Source of the DNA: an uncultured Crocinitomix sp.
GTDB lineage: Bacteria; Bacteroidota; Bacteroidia; Flavobacteriales_D; Crocinitomicaceae
DNA: 64,000 nt
Reading direction: 5' to 3'
Assembly (NCBI GenBank): GCA_937139035.1
Contig: CAKZPK010000181.1
Coordinates: 105,680-169,679 of the forward strand
Position numbers and translations under genes: made by a program. Below the pieces are notes generated by a model, which had not been told where the DNA came from, did no database searches, and saw nothing but the letters and a program-made list of their open reading frames with translations. Positions 1-7,617 of the stretch are shown in pieces (position 1 is the first letter of the stretch; every line of letters begins with the position of its first letter).

Positions 1-87
1 GGTGCATGGTCAATTCTAATTGTGTTATTTGGTGCTATTATAGGCACATTCTTGTATGGTTTGTTACGGCGTAAATTACCCCATTAA
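1..87 (+). CDS. C-terminal end of a YeeE/YedE-like membrane protein (partial)
   Basis: The window opens inside a gene: frame 1 is open for 28 codons and stops with TAA at 85-87. The fragment is one hydrophobic helix with small residues (LIVLFGAIIGTFLYGLL) followed by a short basic tail RRKLPH. That ending resembles the last helix of YeeE/YedE-family (DUF6691-like) transporters, which in Bacteroidota often stand next to TauE/SafE, rhodanese and Crp/Fnr genes as here. The family call rests on 28 residues and context, so it is tentative. The rest of the gene lies upstream of the window. Confidence 0.5.
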   Translation, partial: GAWSILIVLFGAIIGTFLYGLLRRKLPH

Positions 88-102
88 TTTTCTTAGTGCT
101 GT

Positions 103-146
103 GTAACATTTGTTGCTGATTTTAAAATTGAACTTCACCAACTTTG
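103..146 (+). promoter_or_regulatory. Crp/Fnr-type operator plus -7 box upstream of the TauE/SafE gene
   Basis: GTAACATTTGTTGC at 103-116 is a near-palindrome (one mismatch to GTAAC-N4-GTTAC). CAACTTTG at 139-146 matches TAnnTTTG at all but one base. The centres are 33 nt apart, the same distance as in the other four promoters of this set. The predicted transcription start lies near 149, giving a leader of about 15 nt before the ATG at 165. Confidence 0.72.
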
Positions 147-164
147 CAACAAATTACCTACTAA

Positions 165-971
165 ATGGAATTAGTTGAATTGTTAGGATACGGCGGTGCG
201 TTAATTATCGGAATCGTTTTAGGGTTGATTGGCGGTGGAGGTTCAATACTCACCGTACCCATTCTTGTTTATGTGTTAAACGTAAGCCCAGTTGTAGCTA
301 CGGCATATTCTCTTTTCGTGGTAGGAACCTCTTCTTTAGTGGGGGCTGTGGTGAATGCCAGAAAAGGAATGGTAGATTTCAAAACTGGTATTGTGTTTGC
401 GATTCCGGCGTTTTTATCTGTATTCTTAACACGAAAATATTTGGTTCCAGCAATTCCTGATCAATTATTTACGATTGGAGACTTTGTAGTAACAAAGGAC
501 ATTTCAATAATGGTGTTTTTTGCCATTATTATGTTACTGGCATCTTATTCTATGATTAAAGGAAGAAAAGATGCGAAAATTGAAGAGGAAGAGGTTCAAT
601 TCAATTATCCACTCATTATTATAGAGGGAGTAGTGGTAGGAGTTTTAACAGGTGTTGTGGGCGCAGGTGGTGGATTTTTAATTATTCCAGCCTTAGTGTT
701 GTTAGCAAAGCTTCCTATGAAAAAAGCAGTGGCAACATCATTGTTAATTATTGCTGTAAAGTCGTTAATAGGATTTTTAGGAGATGTGCAAAACACACCA
801 ATCGATTGGACATTTTTATTAGTATTTACAGGCATATCTGTGCTGGGAATTTTTGTAGGGCTTTACCTAAATAAATTTATAGCAGGTCACAAACGCAAAA
901 AAGGATGTGGTTGGTTTGTGTTAATCATGGGGAGTGACATAGTTTTAAAAGAAACCGTTTTTAGCGTGTAA
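165..971 (+). CDS. TauE/SafE-family sulfite/sulfur anion exporter
   Basis: A 268-residue polytopic inner-membrane protein of the TauE/SafE family, whose members move sulfite, sulfoacetate or other organosulfur anions across the membrane. The family's duplicated glycine-rich helix starts are visible: GLIGGGGS near residues 22-29 and GVVGAGGGF near 163-171, each opening one half of an eight-helix protein. A charged loop (KGRKDAKIEEEEV) separates the halves. Length is normal. The substrate is inferred from context: rhodaneses and sulfite dehydrogenase follow, so sulfite or thiosulfate is likely. Its TAA stop lies inside the next operator (968-981). Confidence 0.85.
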   Translation: MELVELLGYGGALIIGIVLGLIGGGGSILTVPILVYVLNVSPVVATAYSLFVVGTSSLVGAVVNARKGMVDFKTGIVFAIPAFLSVFLTRKYLVPAIPDQLFTIGDFVVTKDISIMVFFAIIMLLASYSMIKGRKDAKIEEEEVQFNYPLIIIEGVVVGVLTGVVGAGGGFLIIPALVLLAKLPMKKAVATSLLIIAVKSLIGFLGDVQNTPIDWTFLLVFTGISVLGIFVGLYLNKFIAGHKRKKGCGWFVLIMGSDIVLKETVFSV

Positions 972-1011
972 CTTTTGTTACTGACGAAAGCATTCAAACA
1001 CCTTAAATTTG
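968..1011 (+). promoter_or_regulatory. Perfect Crp/Fnr-type palindrome plus TAAATTTG -7 box upstream of rhodanese
   Basis: GTAACTTTTGTTAC at 968-981 is a perfect inverted repeat with a 4-nt spacer. TAAATTTG at 1004-1011 is a perfect TAnnTTTG box. Centre-to-centre distance is 33 nt. The predicted start of transcription is near 1014, about 39 nt before the ATG at 1053. The operator overlaps the stop codon of the gene upstream, so the rhodanese can be induced on its own as well as by read-through. Confidence 0.8.
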
Positions 1012-1052
1012 TCCAAGAAAGATAAAACAATTGAAAAAACAAAAAAGTAAAA

Positions 1053-1349
1053 ATGGGATTTTTAGATAAGTTAAGAGGAGCATTGGTGGGTGAGCGAGTT
1101 GATTATGCTGCATTAATTAATGATGGCGCCGTGGTAGTAGATGTACGTACTAAAGAGGAATTTAGATCAGGACATGTAAAAGGAAGTAAAAACTTTCCGT
1201 TGCAAACCTTGGGTAATAAAGTGGGTGAGTTAAAAGGAAAAACGGTTGTATTAGTTTGTAGATCTGGCGCAAGAGCTGGACAAGCACAACGTATGCTTTC
1301 AAATAATGGAATTACAGCGCATAACGCAGGTGCGTGGCAAAATATTTAG
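1053..1349 (+). CDS. Single-domain cytosolic rhodanese
   Basis: A 98-residue single-domain sulfurtransferase with no signal peptide, so cytosolic. Rhodanese hallmarks are present: VVDVRTKEEF near residues 28-37, then GHVKGSKNFPL, and the active-site loop CRSGAR with catalytic Cys69, which would carry the persulfide. The C-terminal NAGAWQNI is typical of this subgroup. It probably passes sulfane sulfur between thiosulfate or glutathione-type persulfides and acceptors. It has its own activator-type promoter (968-1011) and a strong terminator about 100 nt downstream, so it is probably monocistronic. Confidence 0.88.
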   Translation: MGFLDKLRGALVGERVDYAALINDGAVVVDVRTKEEFRSGHVKGSKNFPLQTLGNKVGELKGKTVVLVCRSGARAGQAQRMLSNNGITAHNAGAWQNI

Positions 1350-1452
1350 TGTTAGCAATGAGAGAGAGGTTGATAACGATCAATCGTGAGAGAGAAGTTG
1401 GTTGAGACGGTTTTTAGTTTAGAATAATTTTGGCAACCAACTAACCATAATT

Positions 1453-1488
1453 ATCCGTTCTGCTATAAGCGGCAGAGCGGATTTTTTT
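1453..1488 (+). terminator. Rho-independent terminator after the cytosolic rhodanese
   Basis: ATCCGTTCTGC at 1453-1463 pairs with GCAGAGCGGAT at 1472-1482 (one G:T pair) and is followed by a run of T. The spacer 1350-1452 also holds two near copies of GAGAGAGA(G/A)GTTG, of unknown meaning. Confidence 0.8.
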
Positions 1489-1508
1489 AATTTTATAAAA
1501 AAGAGAAT

Positions 1509-1913
1509 ATGAGAATTGCAATTATTGGAATATTAGCAAGTGTATTTACGTTTACATCATGCGCGCAGTCAGAATCTACAAGTACTCAAAATGAAACAAC
1601 TACGGTTGAATCATTAACGGAGGTTAAACGCGTAACTAAAGCTGAATTTAAAACATTTTTAGCTGAAAATGCAGATGCACAATTAGTTGATGTAAGAACT
1701 CCAGGTGAGTTTCAATCAGGTGCAATTGATGGTGCAAGTAATATTGATTATAATGATCCTAGTTTTGAGGCAAACATCAATAATTTGGATAAAAATGCAC
1801 CTGTTTTAATTTACTGCAGAAGTGGTAATAGAAGCTCAAAAGCGCTTAAAGTATTTGAGGCAAACGGATTTACTCATGTGCTGGAGTTAGAAGGCGGTTA
1901 TTTAAACTGGTAA
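1509..1913 (+). CDS. Rhodanese-domain lipoprotein
   Basis: A 134-residue exported sulfurtransferase. The N-terminus is a lipoprotein signal peptide ending FTSC, with lipidated Cys18, followed by a Ser/Thr-rich linker to about residue 40. The rhodanese domain covers about 42-134 with LVDVRTPGEF and the active-site loop CRSGNR (Cys103). It therefore acts in the periplasm, where it could handle thiosulfate or persulfides that feed the SorA-like dehydrogenase at 5832. It lies just after a terminator with no activator palindrome of its own. The next gene starts 11 nt after its stop, so the two are probably co-transcribed. Confidence 0.87.
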   Translation: MRIAIIGILASVFTFTSCAQSESTSTQNETTTVESLTEVKRVTKAEFKTFLAENADAQLVDVRTPGEFQSGAIDGASNIDYNDPSFEANINNLDKNAPVLIYCRSGNRSSKALKVFEANGFTHVLELEGGYLNW

Positions 1914-1924
1914 TCTTTAATGAC

Positions 1925-2161
1925 ATGATAGAAGCCTTAAAAACAAACTGGAAATTGTTTGCAATTGCATCCTTAACATTAGGTTTGGCACCATTTACGC
2001 CAACACCTCATATATGGGATAAGATATTATGGATACGTGGAGGAGCAGTTGGAATGCAACCAATTGATTGGTTCGATTTTTTGATGCACGGCGCACCTTG
2101 GTTCTTACTCATTATTTCTGGAGCTCTAAATTTGATCTATAGAAAACCAAAAACAGCATAA
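1925..2161 (+). CDS. Small two-helix membrane protein of unknown function
   Basis: A 78-residue protein with one hydrophobic segment near residues 10-27 and a second near 58-72. Between them is a conserved-looking aromatic stretch (HIWDKILWIRGGAVGMQPIDWFDFLMHG). Proteins of this type occur in Bacteroidota and are sometimes labelled RND transporter, but 78 residues cannot be an RND pump, so that name is not used. It follows the rhodanese lipoprotein by 11 nt and probably shares its transcript, hinting at a membrane role in sulfur handling. Confidence 0.6.
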   Translation: MIEALKTNWKLFAIASLTLGLAPFTPTPHIWDKILWIRGGAVGMQPIDWFDFLMHGAPWFLLIISGALNLIYRKPKTA

Positions 2162-2222
2162 CTCATAACAAGCCTCATTAAAATGGTTATAATTGTACTT
2201 AGGTCTTTAACCATTACAATAA

Positions 2223-3860
2223 ATGAGGTGTTTTTTTGCTGTACTCTTATGTTTATTTTGCTTTAATAATTATAGTCATTCCCAAGAGGTTTCTAAGGTT
2301 GATAAACTTTACGTTACCGCAAAGGTTTGGGGGTTTCTGAAATATTATCATCCGAAAGTAGCAGCAGGAAAATTTGATTGGGATCAGCAGCTTTTTGATA
2401 TACTGCCCAAAGTTCAAAAGGTCCAAAATAAAAAAGAGCTCTCCCTTTTATTAAAGGAATGGATTATTTCACTTGGAAAAATTAAATCTCGCGTTAAACA
2501 GCAGGATCATGAATATTTTGACAAGAACTTTAATTTAGATTGGACACAGGATGATAGGTACTTTTCTGATACCTTGAGTGCCATTTTAAACTGTATTGAA
2601 ACAAATCGGCATCAGGGTCAAAAACATTATATTTCGTATTTGAATAACAAGTCTGGTTATGCCGAAATAATTCACGAAAAGCCATACCAAAATGTCGGTT
2701 GGGATAAGTCAGAATATAGGCTGCTATCACTTTTCAGATATTGGAATCTTATTGAGTATTTTTTTCCTTATAAATATCAAATGGATAAGAATTGGGATGA
2801 GGTTTTATTGGAAATGATTCCCCAATTTTTGAATGCCAAATCTAAAGTTGATTATCATTTATCAATGCTTGCGCTCATAACCTCAATAGATGATTCTCAT
2901 GGAGGGTTTAATACACCTGAAATTTTTAATTATTTTGGAAACCAATTCATACCCGCTAATGTCAAATTAGTGGATAATAAGGCCGTAGTTACCAGCTTTA
3001 GAGATGATTCAATTGCTGCAGTAAATGATCTTCAAATAGGGGATGTTATTACAAAAGTGAATGGTAAAAAAATAGCGGACCTTTATTTAATAAATGAGCA
3101 TTTTATTACGGGCTCTAATTCGGCAAGAAAACAATATAATGCGCAATCTTTTATTTTTAAAGGAACTACAGATTCGGTAGAAATTGAATTTGAAAGAGAT
3201 GGTGTAAACTACTCAAAAATCATCAATCGGTATCCTTATAATCAATTTACAAGAAAGAAAACTGAAGTATTAAAATTCAAAATTTTTGATAATAATGTGG
3301 GTTATTTAAACTTGAGCGAAATTACAGAAGAAGAGCTTGAATCAATATTGCAACAATGCGCAGATACAAAGTCAATAATAATTGATATTCGAAACTCTCC
3401 CAATACGCCTATTCCTCAAATTTCAGATTTCATAACCTCAAAAAAATCCAGTTTTTATTCCGCAATATCTCCAGACCTCAATTATCCGGGGAGGTTTATA
3501 TGGAACAAAGGTTATGAGGTTGGTGGTGATAACCGAGAAAAGTACAAAGGTAAAGTTGTTCTATTAGTAAATGAGCAAACGCAAAGCCATGCAGAGTTCT
3601 CAGCCATGTGTTTGCAATCAGGTGATAATGTAATCACTGTAGGAAGCCAAACTTCAGGTGCTGATGGAAGAGTTACGGCTGTTGAAATGATTGGGGGTTA
3701 TAAAACGCAATTTACAGGCATTGGAATTTTTTATCCTGACCGATCAGAAACTCAACGAGTAGGTGTGAAAATTGATGTTGAAATTACCCCAACAATTAAA
3801 GGAATTATGGAAGGTGTTGATGAGCAATTGGAAAAGGCAATTGAAGTAGCAAATGCTTAA
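2223..3860 (+). CDS. Exported S41-family (tricorn/C-terminal processing type) peptidase
   Basis: A 545-residue secreted or periplasmic protein with signal peptide (cleavage after about residue 20, SHSQ). The N-terminal half is a helical region characteristic of large Bacteroidota S41 proteins. A PDZ-like segment follows near residues 240-330 (VNDLQIGDVITKVNGKKI). The peptidase S41 domain is at about 350-530, with the nucleophile Ser455 in TQSHAE. The Lys that forms the dyad in CtpA-type enzymes is not seen: the expected region reads GSQTSGADGRV, as in the tricorn-like branch. The cognate substrate is unknown. The gene stands alone inside the sulfur island and converges on the fusion gene at 3883. 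Confidence 0.85.
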   Translation: MRCFFAVLLCLFCFNNYSHSQEVSKVDKLYVTAKVWGFLKYYHPKVAAGKFDWDQQLFDILPKVQKVQNKKELSLLLKEWIISLGKIKSRVKQQDHEYFDKNFNLDWTQDDRYFSDTLSAILNCIETNRHQGQKHYISYLNNKSGYAEIIHEKPYQNVGWDKSEYRLLSLFRYWNLIEYFFPYKYQMDKNWDEVLLEMIPQFLNAKSKVDYHLSMLALITSIDDSHGGFNTPEIFNYFGNQFIPANVKLVDNKAVVTSFRDDSIAAVNDLQIGDVITKVNGKKIADLYLINEHFITGSNSARKQYNAQSFIFKGTTDSVEIEFERDGVNYSKIINRYPYNQFTRKKTEVLKFKIFDNNVGYLNLSEITEEELESILQQCADTKSIIIDIRNSPNTPIPQISDFITSKKSSFYSAISPDLNYPGRFIWNKGYEVGGDNREKYKGKVVLLVNEQTQSHAEFSAMCLQSGDNVITVGSQTSGADGRVTAVEMIGGYKTQFTGIGIFYPDRSETQRVGVKIDVEITPTIKGIMEGVDEQLEKAIEVANA

Positions 3861-3882
3861 TTGCCTTTCATTCATCTAACAA

Positions 3883-5688
3883 CTATTTTTCGTCCGGAGT
3901 TTTTTTAAATCCAGAAAAAATCAAACCAAAAAATCCGCGTGGATAACGCTCTATTCCGTCAAATCCAAGTTCAATGTCTCTCCCACTTGATGGAACATAG
4001 TTTTTACGGAATATATAGTCCCAAATACTTAAAGAAATTCCAAAATTAACGCCGTAATGTCTATTCTCTGGCAATTCTTTTGCATGATGCCATATGTGCA
4101 TTTTAGGATTGTTTAAAATGTACTTGAACGGACCGTAATCCAACCCTATATTGGCATGATTTAAATGCCCAATTGCGATTGAAATATAAAACACGATATA
4201 GGCCATTTCAGGCGTAAACCCTCCAATTAACATTACTGCAATATATTTCATTGGAGTGTAGAAAACATTCTCCATCCAATGATAACGTAAATGCCCTGCA
4301 AAGCCCATTTGCTCAATCGAGTGGTGAACTTTATGGAATCGCCATAAAAAGTCAAACCTATGCAATAAAACATGCGTAAACCATTGAATAAAATCAGTAG
4401 CAATAAAAAAGATGATTAACTGTAGCCATAAAGGTAAACTAGCTAAATCAAGTAATGAATATGAGGTGGAATCTCCACCAATTATATCATGAAAAAACTT
4501 TGCTGTCACATCTGAAAAAGACATGAAAATTATTAGTTTGAAAATGTAAAAATTGAAGAACATGAAAAAGGCATCAATCCAAAAATCTTTACGAATAATA
4601 GGTTGATTTTTTCGCCATGGGAAAGCAATTTCTAAAAGCCAAACAACCAATGAAAGCACAACAAGTAGCCAAAAATAATTAACATACCACGGTGATACAT
4701 TAAAAGTGATTTCATTCCAAGTGTAAGAGGCAAAATTGCCAAAACCTGCCCAAAACACTTCGCCGTAACTGGCTATATGCTCTTCAACAGGAACGATAAC
4801 CGCACCAGTATCAATCGCTAATTCATCATTGTAACTCCATTCAATCCAAGATCCGTCATAATTGCTAACAGTTGGAAAGTTTAAAATTTCGGAAAGAACA
4901 AGCGCCGTGAAAGAAGACCGTACGCCCGAATGACAATAAACAATTATTTCTTTGTCCTGTGTAATTCCTTTTGAAGCATATAATGACAATAAGCTATCAT
5001 TCTCAAGTAATAATTGATTGCCATGATAATCAATATTTGCAGCCCAATCTATATGAATGCTTCCTGGTATTCTTCCAGCTTTAAAAGCACCATCTTTTTG
5101 ATATACCCCTTCAAATTCATCTTGATTACGAGTGTCTATTAATAGTACATTTGGGTCATCAACGGCCGCTTTTACTTCACTTAAATTAGCGATTTCAATT
5201 GTGTTGTTTGACTGGTTTGGAAAAGTATAGGCGATAGAATCAACACTTGTGACAATGCTGTCAATTGAAGCGTTATTATTTCCCCAAGCCTTTAAACCTC
5301 CGTTCAATAATTGAATGTGCTCATGTCCGTAATATCTAAGAACCCACCACAAACGTGCCGCATCACTTCCTCCTTTATGGTCATAAACCACAATATTATC
5401 AGTTGCAGTAATGTTTAGATTGCTTAACAAGCTTTCCAATTTTTCGCGGCTTGCTATTAAGCCGCCATAAGCTCCATCTGTTTTTGAAATGTCGTCACGT
5501 GTTATATTTAATGCACCAATAATCGATCCCTCTTCAAATTTTTCTTTTTTCGAAATATCCAAAACAACATAATCTGAAAATTGGTCGGCCAATTTATCTG
5601 CAGAAATAAAAGGGGAATTGGCTGATTGCGTAAAAGCATTAATGCTTAATAACAGTAGCCCAAAAAACAAGGTATAGAATCTATTCAT
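3883..5688 (-). CDS. Rhodanese-rhodanese-fatty acid hydroxylase fusion protein
   Basis: A 601-residue fusion. A signal peptide (about 1-21) precedes two rhodanese domains. The first (about 25-140) has Asp103 where the catalytic Cys would be, so it is the usual inactive domain. The second (about 165-290) has CHSGVR with Cys252. From about 335 the chain becomes a membrane protein of the fatty acid hydroxylase/sterol desaturase superfamily. Its di-iron histidine clusters are intact: H439-H443, H452/H455/H456, H466/H470, H508/H511 and H531/H534/H535. The active sulfurtransferase would face the periplasm and the hydroxylase would be in the membrane. A promoter at 5712-5755 ties it to the sulfur regulon. 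The link between persulfide chemistry and lipid hydroxylation is unexplained. Confidence 0.88.
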   Translation of the reverse strand: MNRFYTLFFGLLLLSINAFTQSANSPFISADKLADQFSDYVVLDISKKEKFEEGSIIGALNITRDDISKTDGAYGGLIASREKLESLLSNLNITATDNIVVYDHKGGSDAARLWWVLRYYGHEHIQLLNGGLKAWGNNNASIDSIVTSVDSIAYTFPNQSNNTIEIANLSEVKAAVDDPNVLLIDTRNQDEFEGVYQKDGAFKAGRIPGSIHIDWAANIDYHGNQLLLENDSLLSLYASKGITQDKEIIVYCHSGVRSSFTALVLSEILNFPTVSNYDGSWIEWSYNDELAIDTGAVIVPVEEHIASYGEVFWAGFGNFASYTWNEITFNVSPWYVNYFWLLVVLSLVVWLLEIAFPWRKNQPIIRKDFWIDAFFMFFNFYIFKLIIFMSFSDVTAKFFHDIIGGDSTSYSLLDLASLPLWLQLIIFFIATDFIQWFTHVLLHRFDFLWRFHKVHHSIEQMGFAGHLRYHWMENVFYTPMKYIAVMLIGGFTPEMAYIVFYISIAIGHLNHANIGLDYGPFKYILNNPKMHIWHHAKELPENRHYGVNFGISLSIWDYIFRKNYVPSSGRDIELGFDGIERYPRGFFGLIFSGFKKTPDEK

Positions 5689-5711
5689 CTCAATACAATT
5701 AATTCAATTCG

Positions 5712-5755
5712 GAAAGGTAAGTAGCCCTTTCTTTAACGAATGTAACTTTTGTTAC
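5712..5755 (-). promoter_or_regulatory. Shared Crp/Fnr operator plus minus-strand -7 box for the rhodanese-hydroxylase gene
   Basis: The perfect palindrome GTAACTTTTGTTAC at 5742-5755 lies between two divergent genes. Read on the minus strand, TACCTTTC at 5719-5712 matches TAnnTTTG except for the last base, and its centre is exactly 33 nt from the palindrome centre. The predicted start near 5709 gives a leader of about 20 nt before the ATG at 5688. Confidence 0.7.
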
Positions 5756-5785
5756 CAATAAACAAAAAAGAATTTGATTATTTTG
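5742..5785 (+). promoter_or_regulatory. Shared Crp/Fnr operator plus plus-strand -7 box for the sulfite dehydrogenase operon
   Basis: The same palindrome (5742-5755) also serves the plus strand. TTATTTTG at 5778-5785 matches TAnnTTTG except for position 2 and is centred 33 nt from the palindrome centre. The predicted start near 5788 leaves about 43 nt before the ATG at 5832. One operator with a -7 box at plus and minus 33 nt implies coordinated divergent activation. Confidence 0.75.
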
Positions 5786-5831
5786 GTAGGTTGAATTATG
5801 ACGATTATAGGTATTCCAACCAAATTTGCTT

Positions 5832-7070
5832 ATGAATAACAAGAAAAATTCCAGAAGAAATTTCATTTCAAAATCGGCTCTAGCTGCCTTAACCGCAGTG
5901 GTTGGTACTAAAATTGTTTATGGCGAAAATTTCCCTACAGAATTGGAACCTATAGGTTTAGATGAAGTAGTTGATCCTGAAAAATTACCAGGTAAAAGTG
6001 AAGCGTTAACTATTTTAAACAGAAAACCATGGAATGCCGAAACACCTCCACATTTGTTGGATCCGGAAGTTACACCAGCCAATGTAATGTTTGTGCGTAA
6101 TAATGGAATTCCACCTACTGAGTTTGATTTAGATAATTGGACATTGACAATTGAAGGGGAGGCCGCCGCACAACAAAAAACATTTACGTTAAAAGAACTA
6201 TATGATAATTTCACCCATTACACTTATGACTTAACTTTAGAGTGCGGTGGAAATGGAAGAAGTGAGTTTAATCCACCTGCCAAAGGTAATCAATGGGGAC
6301 TTGGCGCTGTCGCTTGCACCCGTTGGACAGGTGTCCGTTTAAAAGATGTATTAAATGCAGTGGGTGTAAAAAACTCGGCGGTGTATATTGGTTATTATGG
6401 AGCAGACACGCATCTTTCTGGTGATACCAGTAAAACTGTAATTTCTAGAGGTGTGCCAATCAAAAAAGCAATGGAAGATGAATCTTTAATTGCCTGGGCA
6501 ATGAATGGTGAGGCAATTCCTAAAATGAACGGTTATCCGTTGCGTTTGGTGATTGGTGGATGGCCAGCATCAGTTTCAGGAAAATGGTTGACTAAAATTG
6601 CAATTAGAGATAAAGAGCATGACGGACCAAAAATGGGAGGTCAATCTTATCGTGTTCCTAAATATCCTGTGCCTCCAGGTACAAAAGTGCCAGATGAGGA
6701 TATGAAAATTATCGAATCTATGCCCGTTAAATCAATTGTAACTTATCCCAAAACAGGAGCAATTATTGGGAAAGGAAAATCATTTGAAGTACGTGGTCAT
6801 GCTTGGGCTGGAGATTTAATAGTGAAATCGGTAATGGTGTCTATTGATTTTGGGGTTTCATGGACAAAATGTGAATTGAATCCGCCAAAAAATAGGTTAG
6901 CTTGGCAAAGATGGAAAACTGAACTTACCTTGCCCGGTTATGGTTATTATGAAATTTGGGCGCGGGCAATGGATGAAAAAGGGAAAGTACAACCTATGAT
7001 TTTACCAGGTTGGAATCCGAAAGGGTATTTAAATAATGCATGTCACCGTATAGCAGTAAAACAGGCTTAA
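5832..7070 (+). CDS. SorA/SoxC-like molybdopterin sulfite dehydrogenase
   Basis: A 412-residue periplasmic sulfite dehydrogenase of the sulfite oxidase family, oxidising sulfite to sulfate. The ATG at 5832 is preferred over an in-frame TTG two codons earlier. The N-terminus carries a twin-arginine signal (NSRRNFIS, residues 6-13), as expected for a folded molybdenum enzyme. The molybdenum-ligand Cys138 lies in LTLECGGNGR. The Mo-cofactor domain spans about 75-280 and a dimerisation domain about 290-410. The next gene is a membrane-anchored cytochrome c whose ATG overlaps this stop codon, so the pair resembles SorAB or SoxCD. No other sox gene is visible, which favours a SorAB-type role. Confidence 0.9.
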   Translation: MNNKKNSRRNFISKSALAALTAVVGTKIVYGENFPTELEPIGLDEVVDPEKLPGKSEALTILNRKPWNAETPPHLLDPEVTPANVMFVRNNGIPPTEFDLDNWTLTIEGEAAAQQKTFTLKELYDNFTHYTYDLTLECGGNGRSEFNPPAKGNQWGLGAVACTRWTGVRLKDVLNAVGVKNSAVYIGYYGADTHLSGDTSKTVISRGVPIKKAMEDESLIAWAMNGEAIPKMNGYPLRLVIGGWPASVSGKWLTKIAIRDKEHDGPKMGGQSYRVPKYPVPPGTKVPDEDMKIIESMPVKSIVTYPKTGAIIGKGKSFEVRGHAWAGDLIVKSVMVSIDFGVSWTKCELNPPKNRLAWQRWKTELTLPGYGYYEIWARAMDEKGKVQPMILPGWNPKGYLNNACHRIAVKQA

Positions 7071-7564
7071 TGACGGAAGAAGAAAAAATATTTGAGCAGG
7101 CATTGAAACAAGCTAGGCGAACGATAACGTTTGCTTCGATATTGATTGTTACGGCTGTAATTTTCACTGTTCAATTAACTTATTTCCCACGATTTTTTTC
7201 TGCACCTGATAAAAATATTACGGTATTAGATACAAGTGCAGTTGACCCCATGTTGGTGACAATGAATTTGAATCCTGATGAAATTGAAAATGGAATTCAT
7301 ACCCCAACGGGTTTAATTGTTGATGACGGAGTAGACATTGTAATTAGAACCTGTGGTGCTTGCCATTCGTTGGATTTGGTGACGCAAAACAAAGCAGACC
7401 GAAAAGGGTGGAAGGATATAATTGTTTGGATGCAAGAAACACAAGGGTTGTGGGATCTCGGTGCTACGGAGGATGTTATTTTAACCTATTTAGCAAAGAA
7501 TTATGCTCCTGTAGATGAGGGAAGGAGACGAAACCTTGAGGTTACTGAATGGTATGAGCTATAG
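7070..7564 (+). CDS. Membrane-anchored monoheme cytochrome c (SorB-like)
   Basis: A 164-residue cytochrome c. The start at 7070 overlaps the previous stop codon (TAATG), a typical coupled junction; an upstream ATG at 7040 would overlap the dehydrogenase by 31 nt and is less likely. One N-terminal helix (about residues 19-36) anchors it in the inner membrane with the heme domain outside. The heme motif CGACH is at residues 95-99, and Met121 in WMQETQ is a possible distal ligand. It presumably takes electrons from the sulfite dehydrogenase and delivers them to the respiratory chain. Confidence 0.87.
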   Translation: MTEEEKIFEQALKQARRTITFASILIVTAVIFTVQLTYFPRFFSAPDKNITVLDTSAVDPMLVTMNLNPDEIENGIHTPTGLIVDDGVDIVIRTCGACHSLDLVTQNKADRKGWKDIIVWMQETQGLWDLGATEDVILTYLAKNYAPVDEGRRRNLEVTEWYEL

Positions 7565-7617
7565 ATATCAATTGTAGGATTGATTAGCACTAATTGAATT
7601 GTTTTAAAAAGAAAAAA

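Noticed and set aside
1925..2161. The label RND transporter for the 78-residue protein
   Set aside because: Two helices cannot form an RND pump; the label is probably a propagated annotation error.
2182..2215. Inverted repeat AATGGTTA/TAACCATT before the S41 gene
   Set aside because: An 18-nt loop without T-run and no promoter relation; too weak to call.
7040..7069. Earlier ATG for the cytochrome c gene
   Set aside because: It would overlap the dehydrogenase by 31 nt; the TAATG junction at 7070 is the usual form and gives a normal anchor.
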